Assembly: GCA_022361075.1 (NCBI GenBank)
Contig: JAKSBQ010000152.1
Location: 1-50,860 of the forward strand
Reading direction: 5' to 3'
Origin: Opitutales bacterium
GTDB lineage: Bacteria > Verrucomicrobiota > Verrucomicrobiia > Opitutales > JAFGAQ01
Length of the DNA: 50,860 nucleotides
Under the pieces are notes generated by a model that was not told where the DNA came from, searched no databases, and saw only the letters and a list, made by a program, of their open reading frames with translations. Each line of letters starts with the position of its first letter. Positions within the stretch are counted from its first letter, which is position 1. Of the stretch, positions 1-7,554 are shown in pieces. The translations under genes were made by a program, and so were the position numbers.

Positions 1-1
1 A

Positions 2-376
2 TTCGACAATGAAAATGAGTCCGTTTTCTGCGCTATCAAAGGCACCAACGGTGAGCGTTCTCATTATCTTTATGAAGATATTCGTGTCGAGAATTGTGAC
101 TGGAGAATTTTCCGCATCGTCACCATGCCGAATCGATGGGCTCACTGGGATCCGGAGGGCGGTTCTGTTGCCAACGTTCATTTTAAAAACATCACGATCA
201 AAGGTGAGCAGAAACTGCGTTCGATCATCAAAGGTCACGACCCGAAGCACCCGGTTTACAACATCACCTTTGAGAACGTAAAAATGAACGGAAAGCTGAT
301 TCGATCCGCTGAAGAAGGAAACATTTTCGTTGATCCGAACACCACTTGGAATGTGAAGTTTGTGGTTACGGAGTAG
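2..376 (+). CDS. Right-handed beta-helix protein, 3' end only
   Basis: The reading frame is already open at the window edge and runs to TAG at 374-376, giving the last 124 residues. The text has the rhythm of a parallel beta-helix: short repeated turns of the type 'V-x-N/F-x-N-I-T-I/F' (NVHFKNITIKG, YNITFENVKMNG). Polygalacturonase-like (GH28/GH49) and related polysaccharide-degrading proteins show this rhythm. Catalytic residues would lie upstream and cannot be seen, so the enzyme class is open. The frame chosen here continues through an internal ATG at 125, which is not a start. The protein at 36042-37511 has a similar C-terminal style, so a related role in polysaccharide breakdown is plausible but inferred. 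Confidence 0.75.
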   Translation, partial: FDNENESVFCAIKGTNGERSHYLYEDIRVENCDWRIFRIVTMPNRWAHWDPEGGSVANVHFKNITIKGEQKLRSIIKGHDPKHPVYNITFENVKMNGKLIRSAEEGNIFVDPNTTWNVKFVVTE

Positions 377-497
377 GGTGGTTTCTCTAGCTGACGCACG
401 TTGAGTGCACATCGCAGTTCTCTGGGCCCTTAATCTTCTCAAATCGAGTAGATTTGAGTGGGTTACTCTACTCGTGCGCGTGAGTGGGAGATTGAAG

Positions 498-609
498 GGG
501 TCAAGCGCAAAATATAAAGATTCAGATGACTTCTTTAAAATTCTAGTAATTTGGAGATGTTTCGTTTTCAGTATTGTGGTTGTTTATCTTAATAATTCGC
601 GTTTGACCC
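498..609. repeat. REP/MITE-like element with imperfect terminal inverted repeats
   Basis: The element opens with GGGTCAAGCGCAAAATAT at 498 and closes with the approximate reverse complement, ending CGCGTTTGACCC at 609. About 22 of the outer 30 positions pair, including GGGTCAA/TTGACCC and AAGAT/ATCTT. No convincing gene lies inside. The architecture resembles the small palindromic elements mobilised by REP-associated tyrosine transposases (IS200-like), but no transposase is present in the window. The family assignment is from memory of similar elements, not a search. Confidence 0.5.
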
Positions 610-715
610 TTTTTTTTGCCATAAGTTGCCATAACATAACTGAAAAACGTGCATACGATGAACCATCCAGCGAAAAAGCGAGATTCTAACCGACATGATG
701 AGCTTGCGGCAGATG

Positions 716-721
716 TATAAT
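716..721 (+). promoter_or_regulatory. Candidate -10 box of the toxin-antitoxin pair
   Basis: A perfect TATAAT lies 19 bases before the antitoxin ATG at 741. No good -35 hexamer sits at the standard spacing (the bases at 693-698 are ACATGA), so this is a -10-only call. The leader between it and the start is short. Confidence 0.35.
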
Positions 722-740
722 ATGTTACTTTGCCAACATT

Positions 741-950
741 ATGAAAGAGATCGTTTTTGAAGTAACCCAGGAAGCAGACGCAGGCTTCGTAGCTGAAGCT
801 TTAGGTGAAAGCATTTTTACTGAAGCCGACAGTTGGGATGAGCTTCGTAATAATGTACGTGAGGCTGTAACTGCGTTTTATTTTGACAGTGTTGCTCCTA
901 GTCAAATCCGTCTGCATCTAATGCGAGACGAAGTTTTGATGGCTTCATGA
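741..950 (+). CDS. HicB-like (DUF1902-type) antitoxin
   Basis: A 69-residue protein beginning MKEIVFEVTQEADAGFVAEA. The pattern of an N-terminal beta strand, a 'GF-AEALGESIFTEADSWDEL' segment and a following helix is that of the small partial-RNase-H-fold antitoxins found directly upstream of HicA toxins. It lacks the C-terminal DNA-binding domain of full-length HicB, as usual for this short type. Its TGA overlaps the next start codon (ATGA at 947-950), the classic coupling of such pairs. It would bind and neutralise the HicA RNase. The partner is interrupted (see 947-1186), so the antitoxin may now be an orphan. The family call rests on context and sequence style. Confidence 0.7.
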   Translation: MKEIVFEVTQEADAGFVAEALGESIFTEADSWDELRNNVREAVTAFYFDSVAPSQIRLHLMRDEVLMAS

Positions 951-1186
951 AGCTGCCAAGAGATCTATCTGGAGTAAAATTAGCCGATACTCTTTGCAGA
1001 AAATGAGGTTATCAAAAAATCCATCAAGTTGGTAGTCATATCATTTTGGAAACGCCCGAGCCAACACCTCATAGAGTATCCGTTCCTGCGCACAAAGCAC
1101 TTAGGCTAGGAACATTGAATAACATTTTAAGAGCAGTTTCTGCTCATAAGAATGTCGACAAAGAGGCGATTTTATCTTCTCTTTAG
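947..1186 (+). pseudogene. hicA: HicA-type mRNA interferase toxin interrupted by an in-frame TGA
   Basis: From ATG at 947 the frame reads MKLPRDLSGVKLADTLCRK, then TGA at 1004-1006. It then continues without further stops as GYQKIHQVGSHIILETPEPT and onwards to TAG at 1184-1186, 79 codons in all. The parts on both sides of the stop belong to one HicA protein: the 'GY-x-hxxQxGSH' strand with the catalytic His, the 'VPAHKxLxxGTLNxIL' segment and the C-terminal helix. Only the codon between K19 and G21 is wrong; a single change from TGG (Trp) would make it. The stop removes the catalytic His, so the product should be inactive. A sequencing error or read-through are the alternatives. Confidence 0.72.
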
Positions 1187-1696
1187 TCTACTTTTCATTG
1201 ACCCTCCAACCAGCCCCCGGGCACTTGACAGACTAAGGGTTTGGCCTTCATGGAGCTCTGGCGAAATCTATTTTTTGGATGATGCCTGAGCTCAAAACTA
1301 GTTTTTTCAATGTGCCTTCGGGGAGTATGGAACCTTTCATAACAAAAGGGGCGAGCATTGTGGTCTGGGCGAACAGTCCTTCAGGTGCGTAAAACCTGGT
1401 GACGTTTGTGTGTATCAGGCTCGCCAGGGCTCAAGTTTGTTCATCGCGTGCAGCGGCGATATCGTCCGTTACGCGTGGTGGCTTGGGAAATGAAGGGCGA
1501 TGACAATCAACGCAGAGATCGTGAGGCAATGACACGGAGAAACTATCGGGGAATCTATGTCGGAGGAGTGGACGTTGAAGAACGCATGGAGAGGTTTGTT
1601 GCTGGAGAGTGATCTCCTCAAAAAAAGGGCTCTAAAGCGCATCGCACTTTAAAGCCCTTTTAATGTATGTGATAAAGGGAAATCGTGATTTAAATT
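1187..1696. other. Long intergenic region, possibly holding decayed coding sequence
   Basis: About 500 bases with no gene I can support. Two open stretches exist: a plus-strand one at 1406-1612, rich in Arg and Glu, and a minus-strand one at 1248-1430. The latter reads in part like real protein (LFAQTTMLAPFVMKGSILP) but has no start at its head. I recognise no family in either; they may be remnants. The 3' end of the region holds the terminator at 1627-1657. Confidence 0.5.
1627..1657 (-). terminator. Rho-independent terminator, probably bidirectional
   Basis: An 11-bp stem (GGGCTCTAAAG with CTTTAAAGCCC, one mismatch) encloses a 9-base loop. On the minus strand it is followed by seven T and lies 39 bases past the stop of the secreted CBM-like gene at 1697. 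On the plus strand it is followed by TTTT, so it can also act in that direction. Confidence 0.8.
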
Positions 1697-2839
1697 CTAA
1701 TGACCTGAAGTCGTGTTCCCAACCGGAATTACGGTGAGGTTTTGCCAACGGCCTCTTGCCCAGGCAGTGCCCCCTCTTTCGGGTATTTTGCCATTGGTGT
1801 GAGCATTGGATTCTACCGTAATGATATCACCTTTTTTGAGCTCGACCGCAGCAGAACTCACGTTGTTAGGCTTGAGGTCCACTTTTGTTTCCGGATTTTG
1901 GAACTCCATCAGTAGAGTGTCGTTATTGAGAATCACTCGGTAGGTACTTTCTCCATCAATCTCGGTAAGAGCTTTCAGTCTCAAAGTGTATTTCCCGTTG
2001 GGGCCTGGAAACTTCGTGCTAGCGGCTGCGAAGCCTTTGCGATTTTCCTCAGATGAGGCGTCGATAGCATACGCACCTTTGCCAAGGTCTCGGTAGTAGG
2101 GGAGTTTCCCTTTGATTTCATAGTTGGTGAAACCGAGGCGAATGTTGCCATTTCTAGAAATTTGTTCGTCAAACATCGTTTCGAGGTCGGGCATCTCGAA
2201 TCCTTCAGGCTCGAACGCCTTGTCGTTTACGAGAATGAAGCGGTCAATCTCAACGCCATCTTCGCGCATCGAAAGCGAAATCGTGTGGAGTCCGGGTTCC
2301 TCGACGTCGATGTAGATGGTTTTTGGAAATCCGCAGTGGTGATGCTCCACACGCTGTGCAGAAGACCATGTCCACTTGTGTTTACCTTGGCACCACTGAA
2401 TGCGTCGGCCTGATTCGGGCCAAGTGCCATTGATGCCGATGTGAAGTCCATTGTCCTCTGGTCCGGTGCTGAACGCGGACACCCAGACCCAATAACGGCC
2501 AGGAGTTTCAAATTGAACAGGGTAGTGGAGGATACCCATGATGCCCGGTTCATTGGAGAAGTTTTCACCAGTGATGAGCTTCTCGTCATGCGACCAGCGT
2601 GTGTCCGGCAAAATCTCGATATAAGCTTTGCCGCTCGCGGACTCCGCATGATTTTCGTCGATGTCTTGTAGGTCGGGCTGGTTGCCGGGAGTGATGATGT
2701 ACCACTTGCGAACATCAGACTCCGTCTGTGACTCAAAGTCTTCTGCTTCGATCTCTACAAAGCCGTCACGCTCTTGAAAAGCAGCGCTTAGGGAAATCGT
2801 AGCAAAGAGAGCCAGGAGGGTGATTGTTATATTTTTCAT
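1697..2839 (-). CDS. Secreted protein with CBM6/35-like beta-sandwich domain
   Basis: 380 residues with a signal peptide (MKNITITLLALFATISLSAA). The N-terminal half starts its fold with 'VEIEAEDFES' and closes with 'GVEIDRFILVNDKAF'. That beginning and end are typical of galactose-binding-like carbohydrate-binding modules (CBM6/CBM35) and of the C-terminal domain of GH115-type enzymes. The second half (about 230-370) looks like another beta domain that I do not recognise. No catalytic motif is visible, so a binding or structural role on extracellular polysaccharide is the best guess. It lies 17 bases downstream of the MFS transporter and is probably co-transcribed with it. Its start has no Shine-Dalgarno; a CCCCC tract (2842-2846 on the other strand) sits two bases before ATG. 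Confidence 0.65.
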   Translation of the reverse strand: MKNITITLLALFATISLSAAFQERDGFVEIEAEDFESQTESDVRKWYIITPGNQPDLQDIDENHAESASGKAYIEILPDTRWSHDEKLITGENFSNEPGIMGILHYPVQFETPGRYWVWVSAFSTGPEDNGLHIGINGTWPESGRRIQWCQGKHKWTWSSAQRVEHHHCGFPKTIYIDVEEPGLHTISLSMREDGVEIDRFILVNDKAFEPEGFEMPDLETMFDEQISRNGNIRLGFTNYEIKGKLPYYRDLGKGAYAIDASSEENRKGFAAASTKFPGPNGKYTLRLKALTEIDGESTYRVILNNDTLLMEFQNPETKVDLKPNNVSSAAVELKKGDIITVESNAHTNGKIPERGGTAWARGRWQNLTVIPVGNTTSGH

Positions 2840-2856
2840 ATGGGGGTGTAAATGAG

Positions 2857-4155
2857 TTAGCTGACAGCCTCTTTAAGTAATGGTTTTTTCGGGGACATCA
2901 ACAACCACATGAAGATTGCGAAGACATTTAGCGTAGCTGCGATATAGAAGAATGGGTCGGTTTTGGTTGCAAATAGCTGCCCTTCACCAACGAGTGCAGA
3001 AGCTGCGAACCATGCGGTGATGTAAGGAAACGCAAGCCCTGTCACAAAACTTCCTACGTTACCTGCCATGTTCATGGTTCCGGACACCACGCCTGCATTC
3101 TTTGCTCCGATGTCCACGCAGAAAGACCACGAGGGACTAAGAGTCATGTCGGCACCGAAAATGGCGATCGTGAGCATGAGAACGGCTCCCATTGCAGATT
3201 CCATCTGCATGCTTCCGATGAGTCCGATTGCTGCTAACGCAAAGCCGATGATGGCGGTGAGTCTTCTTGAAAGCACCCAGTGACCTTTGCCATAGAGGAA
3301 GTCCATGAAGTAGCCCGAGATCCAATTCCCAAATGCGCCTCCGATGAGCGGCAAAGAGGTCAACCAACCGGCTTGCATCGCGTCGATGTCGTAGGTCTCT
3401 TTGATGTAAGGAAATAGCCAGGTGAGGCTGAAAAAGAAAGTGAAGTTCGAGCAAAAATACTGGATCATCGTGAACCACATGTTGGGGCTCGAAAGCAGAA
3501 TGGAGGCGTTGAGATTGTTCTCCGTTTTCACGGGCTTTTGCCGGTTTTCGAGAATAAAGGCTTTTTCTTCTTCAGAAACTCCCTTGTGGTCTTCCGGATT
3601 ATCACGGAAGAAATACCACCACGCCACTGCCCAGAAAATTCCGATACCGCCGAGGATGTAGAATGTGTTTCTCCAACCCACTGCGGAGATGAGCCACGCC
3701 ATGAGCGGAAGTGCAAAAGCGGCCCCTAGTCGGGAGCCTGAAAAATTGATGCCCGTTACGAGCCCGCGTTCTTTAAGCGGAATCCAGGAGAAACTCGCTC
3801 TTGCCATACTTGGGAAGGCGCCGGATTCACCCACGCCGAAGAGGAAACGATAGATCAAGAGAGAGAGGTAGTTGAAAGCCGCTCCGGTGAGTGCTGTGAA
3901 CAGTGACCAGATGGTGACGATTCCCGAGAGCACGATTCTTGGGCCGAATCGGTCAGCCAGATATCCAGAAGGCGTTTGTGCCAGGGCGTAACCGAGTGCA
4001 AATGCCGATAATACCCATCCCATCTGGGTGTCGCTAAGGTTGAGGGATTCAGCGATTGGTCCTTTTGCAACCGAAATACAAGTGCGGTCGATGTAGAGTA
4101 GGAGAGATAGCGAGAAAGTTCCGCAAACGAATAGAACACGACTACGATTTTTCAA
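2857..4155 (-). CDS. MFS transporter, anion:cation symporter (hexuronate-type) family
   Basis: 432 residues, about twelve hydrophobic segments. The MFS signature loop between helices 2 and 3 reads GYLADRFGPR, and the helix-1 region 'LLYIDRTCISVAKGPIAE' is typical of the ACS family (ExuT, GarP, NanT-like and related sugar-acid carriers). It should import a mono- or sugar-acid product by proton or sodium symport through the inner membrane. The best start is a TTG at 4155 since the next Met is residue 46. The gene is divergent from the RpiB/DhaKL operon and the shared 194-bp region holds two copies of the TTTTGNATNCAAAA palindrome. The transported sugar should therefore be the substrate of that operon. 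Its identity cannot be read from the sequence. Confidence 0.88.
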   Translation of the reverse strand: MKNRSRVLFVCGTFSLSLLLYIDRTCISVAKGPIAESLNLSDTQMGWVLSAFALGYALAQTPSGYLADRFGPRIVLSGIVTIWSLFTALTGAAFNYLSLLIYRFLFGVGESGAFPSMARASFSWIPLKERGLVTGINFSGSRLGAAFALPLMAWLISAVGWRNTFYILGGIGIFWAVAWWYFFRDNPEDHKGVSEEEKAFILENRQKPVKTENNLNASILLSSPNMWFTMIQYFCSNFTFFFSLTWLFPYIKETYDIDAMQAGWLTSLPLIGGAFGNWISGYFMDFLYGKGHWVLSRRLTAIIGFALAAIGLIGSMQMESAMGAVLMLTIAIFGADMTLSPSWSFCVDIGAKNAGVVSGTMNMAGNVGSFVTGLAFPYITAWFAASALVGEGQLFATKTDPFFYIAATLNVFAIFMWLLMSPKKPLLKEAVS

Positions 4156-4241
4156 TGGCCTAAGGGGTTAAGTTATCAAGACGGGGTAGTGAGTCTGAAG
4201 CATGAGAATGTGAAATTTGAGAGTCAATTTTAAAAGCATTC

Positions 4242-4259
4242 ATTTTTGAATTCAAAAAT
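4242..4259. promoter_or_regulatory. Candidate GntR operator, copy 1 (perfect 18-bp palindrome)
   Basis: ATTTTTGAATTCAAAAAT is a perfect palindrome with core TTTTGAATTCAAAA. It lies between the divergent MFS gene and the RpiB gene. The core matches the sites at 4313, 9724 and 32828 to a consensus TTTTGNATNCAAAA. The form fits operators of FCD-domain GntR regulators. Confidence 0.6.
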
Positions 4260-4312
4260 CTTGCCTTCTCCATCCTGATTTCCATCTTGAATAAAACACA
4301 CTTTCGATACAA

Positions 4313-4326
4313 AATTGCATTCAAAA
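4313..4326. promoter_or_regulatory. Candidate GntR operator, copy 2
   Basis: AATTGCATTCAAAA, reverse complement TTTTGAATGCAATT, matches 12 of 14 positions of the consensus TTTTGNATNCAAAA. Its centre is 69 bp from copy 1 and 30 bp before the RpiB ATG, a position suited to repression of the operon. Confidence 0.5.
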
Positions 4327-4349
4327 TCCCCGTCTTACCCACACCTGCT

Positions 4350-4826
4350 ATGACTTCCCCGGAAACGAAACCGATTCTCATCGATGCAGATGACGCTGCT
4401 TACGACCTGAAAGACATCATTGTGGAGCACATTCGCTCAAAAGGGCATGAGGTCATCGACCTCAAACACATGCAAGAAGAGGAGACGTATTATCCTGGAG
4501 TTGCCTACAACCTGGCCAAAAAGATTTCTGGCGGAGAAGCGGACAAAGGAATTCTGATCTGTGGAACAGGCCTCGGTATGGCGATCACTGCCAATAAGGT
4601 CAAAGGCGTTTTCGCTGGAACCTGCCACGATGTTTATTCAGCTGAAAGGCTTCGTAAGTCTAACAACGCAAATGTGCTGACCTTTGGCGCGCGTGTGATC
4701 GGGTCGGAGCTCGCGAAGATGGTGGTTGATGCTTTCCTCGAGTCTGAGTTTGCCGGAGGAGGATCCACAGTGAAGGTGGAACAGATGCGCAGCATCGATA
4801 ATGAGACTCTCGGAGGTTGCTGCTAG
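4350..4826 (+). CDS. RpiB/LacA/LacB-family sugar-phosphate isomerase
   Basis: 158 residues from ATG 4350. An upstream TTG at 4287 would add an atypical tail, so it is not used. The family core is clear: N-terminal 'LIDADDAAYDLK' phosphate-sugar loop, catalytic Cys71 in CGTGLGMAI with Thr73, and 'HDVYSAERLRKSNNANVLTFGARVIG' carrying the phosphate-binding Arg. The family interconverts aldose and ketose phosphates through a cis-enediol: ribose-5-P/ribulose-5-P, or in EryI/DerI relatives erythrulose-4-P/erythrose-4-P. It is first in an operon with DhaK and DhaL, which argues for the tetrulose- or pentulose-phosphate version rather than housekeeping RpiB. Two candidate operators precede it. The substrate is inferred. 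Confidence 0.85.
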   Translation: MTSPETKPILIDADDAAYDLKDIIVEHIRSKGHEVIDLKHMQEEETYYPGVAYNLAKKISGGEADKGILICGTGLGMAITANKVKGVFAGTCHDVYSAERLRKSNNANVLTFGARVIGSELAKMVVDAFLESEFAGGGSTVKVEQMRSIDNETLGGCC

Positions 4827-4866
4827 ATCTTTAGTTTTACTTTAAAAACCCATACCCCAAAGAAAC

Positions 4867-5871
4867 ATGCAAAAGATTATCAATGATCCCCAAACCGTCG
4901 TCGATGAAGCGCTCGAAGGATTTGTCAAAGCCAACAAGCACATTGTCGAAGTCACCGATAACGAACGCGTTATCAAGTCCACCGAAGCACCTAAAAAAGG
5001 GAAGGTGGGAATCGTAACCGGAGGCGGTTCAGGACATAAGCCTGCGTTTGTAGGATATGTGGGGAAAAACATGGTGGATGCCGTTGCATGTGGTGAAATT
5101 TTCTCTTCACCGCCAGCGATGATGTTTTATGACGCGTTTAAGGAAGCGAACGGTGGTGCCGGGATCGCTTGTCTCTATGGGAACTACGCCGGGGACAACA
5201 TGAACGTCAAAATGGCGATCGAAATGGCTAAGGGCGACGGCATTGAAGTCAAAACGGTCGTTGCCAACGATGACGTGCCAAGCGCGCCTAAAGAGCGACT
5301 CGAAGATCGCCGGGGTGTTGCGGGTGAAATTTTGATGTGGAAGGTCGGTGCGGCTAAGGCGGACATGGGTGCGAGCCTTGATGAAGTGATTGCCGCGGCG
5401 CAAAAGACGATCGACCAGACCCGAAGCATGGGAGTTGGGCTCTCGCCCTGCACGATTCCTGAAGTCGGAAAGCCAAACTTCACAGTCGAGCCAGGCAAGA
5501 TGGAGGTCGGCATCGGGCACCATGGCGAGCCTGGAATTGAAGTCGCAGACCTGGAGCCTTCCAAACAGATTGCGAAGCGCATGGTAGACCTTCTTGTGCC
5601 GGATCTCCCTTACGAAGCGGGTGATGATGTGGTAGTCCTTGTTTCAGGGTTGGGCTCTACTCCACCGCTCGAACAATTCATCTTTTTCAATGATATCAAT
5701 GCACTTCTTGAGGAGAAGGGACTGAATATTTACCGCTCTTACGTGGGTGATTATTTCACCTCTTTGGAAATGGCAGGTATCACCCTCACTGTCCTAAAGC
5801 TCGACGATGAACTGAAACAGTGCATTGACTATCCTGCCGATTGTTGGGGTTTGACCCAGTTTGGCAAGTAA
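4867..5871 (+). CDS. dhaK: Dihydroxyacetone kinase-family subunit DhaK (ketose-binding)
   Basis: 334 residues covering the whole DAK1 domain. Visible motifs are GGGSGHKPAFVGYVG, NYAGDNMN with Asp110 (the Asp109 position of E. coli DhaK) and GIGHHGEPGIE, whose His219 corresponds to the His that forms a hemiaminal with the ketose carbonyl. It binds short ketoses (dihydroxyacetone, erythrulose and similar) for phosphorylation by DhaL. No DhaM or other PTS protein is nearby, so the pair is more likely ATP-dependent than PTS-dependent; this is inference. The neighbouring RpiB-like and TIM-barrel isomerases suggest the substrate is a C4 or C5 ketose rather than dihydroxyacetone, as in the D-erythrulose kinase pathways. 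The cytoplasmic protein pairs with the next gene, 18 bases downstream. Confidence 0.93.
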   Translation: MQKIINDPQTVVDEALEGFVKANKHIVEVTDNERVIKSTEAPKKGKVGIVTGGGSGHKPAFVGYVGKNMVDAVACGEIFSSPPAMMFYDAFKEANGGAGIACLYGNYAGDNMNVKMAIEMAKGDGIEVKTVVANDDVPSAPKERLEDRRGVAGEILMWKVGAAKADMGASLDEVIAAAQKTIDQTRSMGVGLSPCTIPEVGKPNFTVEPGKMEVGIGHHGEPGIEVADLEPSKQIAKRMVDLLVPDLPYEAGDDVVVLVSGLGSTPPLEQFIFFNDINALLEEKGLNIYRSYVGDYFTSLEMAGITLTVLKLDDELKQCIDYPADCWGLTQFGK

Positions 5872-5889
5872 CCCAAGCAGACTAGACGA

Positions 5890-6525
5890 ATGAGTATTTC
5901 CCTCTCAAAGCTGAGCGGTGTAGTGGCTGCTCTCAACGACACTATCCAGGAAAACAAAGCCTACCTCAGCGAGGTTGACGGTGCGATTGGTGACGGTGAC
6001 CACGGCATCAACATGGCCAAAGGTTTCGCGATTGCAGCGGATGCCACAGCAGACGGTTCGAAGACTGTGTCCGAGGAGTTAAGTGTGCTTTCCAAAACAC
6101 TGATGATGAAAATTGGAGGTTCGATGGGGCCGCTTTATGGCATGTTTTTTAAGGCGATGGCTGATACATTAAAAGACCGGGAGTCCATGGATCTGGAAAC
6201 GTTCAGCGGTATGATTTCGGCTGCAAAAGATGCGATTTCAAAAATCTCTCCGGCAAAACCTGGTGATAAAACCCTGATGGATTGCCTGGTTCCCAGTGTA
6301 GAGTCGCTGGTTGCCTCCGTATCAGCAGGTGATACGCTCGATGCTGCTTTGGAAAAAATGAAAAAAATCGCAGCGGAGGGAAGAGATTCTACGAAGGACA
6401 TGGTGGCTAAACTTGGCCGTTCCAGTCGCCTCGGCGAGCGTTCACGAGGCGTGCTTGATGCTGGTTCCTGTTCTTGTTATCTCATTCTTGAAACACTCGC
6501 TAATCAGGTGATTGCGGCAGAGTGA
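5890..6525 (+). CDS. dhaL: Dihydroxyacetone kinase-family subunit DhaL (nucleotide-binding)
   Basis: 211 residues, the usual DhaL length. The Mg-nucleotide aspartates are at the same positions as in E. coli DhaL: Asp30, Asp35 and Asp37 in EVDGAIGDGDHG. The GGSMGPLYG loop and the C-terminal 'GRSSRLGERSRGVLDAGS' phosphate-contacting segment are also intact. It carries the nucleotide and transfers phosphate to the ketose held by DhaK. It follows DhaK by 18 bases in the same operon. Confidence 0.93.
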   Translation: MSISLSKLSGVVAALNDTIQENKAYLSEVDGAIGDGDHGINMAKGFAIAADATADGSKTVSEELSVLSKTLMMKIGGSMGPLYGMFFKAMADTLKDRESMDLETFSGMISAAKDAISKISPAKPGDKTLMDCLVPSVESLVASVSAGDTLDAALEKMKKIAAEGRDSTKDMVAKLGRSSRLGERSRGVLDAGSCSCYLILETLANQVIAAE

Positions 6526-6576
6526 CCTTTTTTAAACGATCCCCCCTAACTGTTAATACTCCCAAATAAACGAAAC

Positions 6577-7536
6577 ATGAAACAAGGCATTATCATTGGT
6601 TTTCTTGGTCAAACTCAGGACCGCTTTTCAGCCTATCACTCCCCAACGGACACTCACGAAAAACTCAAATTTGCAGCAGCAGTTGAAGGATTTTCCGGAG
6701 TTGAGATGATCTTCCCCTACGAAACGGGTGACTCCGATGAAACGATGGGGTGGATGAAAGATCTCAATCTCGAATTCGCCGCGATCAACGTGAATATCAA
6801 AAAAGAGGATATCTTCGTACCCGGTGCACTCAGCCGCCCATCGAAAGAGATTCGGGACAAAGCAGTGCAATACATCAAGGATGCGAAAGACTACGCAGAA
6901 AAGGTCGGAGCTCCGTTGGTGACCTGTTGCCCTCTTGCGGACGGATATGATAACTTGTTTCAGGTGAATTACAGCAAGGCGTGGCGTTACACGGTAGACA
7001 CCTTTGGCGAGGCTGCCGAATACAAGCCTGAGATTCCGTTGTATGTTGAGCCTAAGTTTAATGAGACTCGTGTTCACTGTACCATCGACACCACTGCAGC
7101 AGCGTTGCTCATGTTGAAGGAAATCAACAATCCGGCTACAGGCGTGACTTTGGACTTTGGACATAGCATGTATGCCAGCGAGAATCCGGCGCGTTCACTC
7201 ATGATGATCGCAGATTCGGGGTTCGGATACTACATCCACACTAATGACAATGATGCCCGCCACGACTGGGACCTTTCTTCTGGCACTCGCCACTTTCTAC
7301 ACTATGCGGAGATGTTGTTTTACGCTCAGGAGTTGGGCTACGACAAGTTTTTGACGACCGACGCGAGCCCGCGGATTTTTGACCGTGTGGGTTATTTCAA
7401 ACGTCACACCGAGTTTACTTCGGCACTCTGGGATCTGCTCTCGAAATTGGATCGTAACGAATTTTTTGACTTGATGGACAAAGAAGATGCTCTTGGTCTT
7501 TTAGATTTGGTAAAAGAAAAGATTTACCGCCTTTGA
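6577..7536 (+). CDS. Sugar isomerase/epimerase, xylose-isomerase-like TIM barrel
   Basis: 319 residues of the AP-endonuclease-2/xylose-isomerase-like fold. Metal-ligand positions are recognisable: Glu near the end of 'YKPEIPLYVEPKFNE', Asp/His in 'GVTLDFGHSMYA', then 'YYIHTNDNDARHDWDLSSG' and a distal 'LTTDASPR'. Members interconvert aldoses and ketoses or epimerise ketoses with a divalent metal. In this operon it may make the ketose that DhaKL phosphorylates. The internal order is RpiB, DhaK, DhaL, this gene, then GntR. The start is ATG 6577; a C6 tract lies 30 bases upstream (6541-6546). The exact substrate is not readable. Confidence 0.8.
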   Translation: MKQGIIIGFLGQTQDRFSAYHSPTDTHEKLKFAAAVEGFSGVEMIFPYETGDSDETMGWMKDLNLEFAAINVNIKKEDIFVPGALSRPSKEIRDKAVQYIKDAKDYAEKVGAPLVTCCPLADGYDNLFQVNYSKAWRYTVDTFGEAAEYKPEIPLYVEPKFNETRVHCTIDTTAAALLMLKEINNPATGVTLDFGHSMYASENPARSLMMIADSGFGYYIHTNDNDARHDWDLSSGTRHFLHYAEMLFYAQELGYDKFLTTDASPRIFDRVGYFKRHTEFTSALWDLLSKLDRNEFFDLMDKEDALGLLDLVKEKIYRL

Positions 7537-7554
7537 TTTTTTGAAAACCCGACG

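Noticed and set aside
405-689. Open frame of 94 codons after the beta-helix fragment
   Set aside because: It spans the inverted-repeat element at 498-609, reads as low-quality protein and has no family resemblance or ribosome site.
1004-1006. UGA recoding (Trp or selenocysteine) in the toxin gene
   Set aside because: Genes throughout the window use TGA as a normal stop, and no selenocysteine-type hairpin was apparent after it; a nonsense mutation is simpler.
1248-1430. Minus-strand open stretch that reads partly like real protein
   Set aside because: No start codon near its head and no recognised family; kept only as a possible remnant in the intergenic entry.
1406-1612. Arg/Glu-rich 68-codon plus-strand frame
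   Set aside because: Composition is atypical, there is no ribosome site and I see no family; likely a chance frame.
3078-3086. TTCCGGACA inside the MFS gene as a regulator box
   Set aside because: It is in coding sequence far from any sigma-54-like promoter; one chance copy of a 9-mer is expected at this scale.
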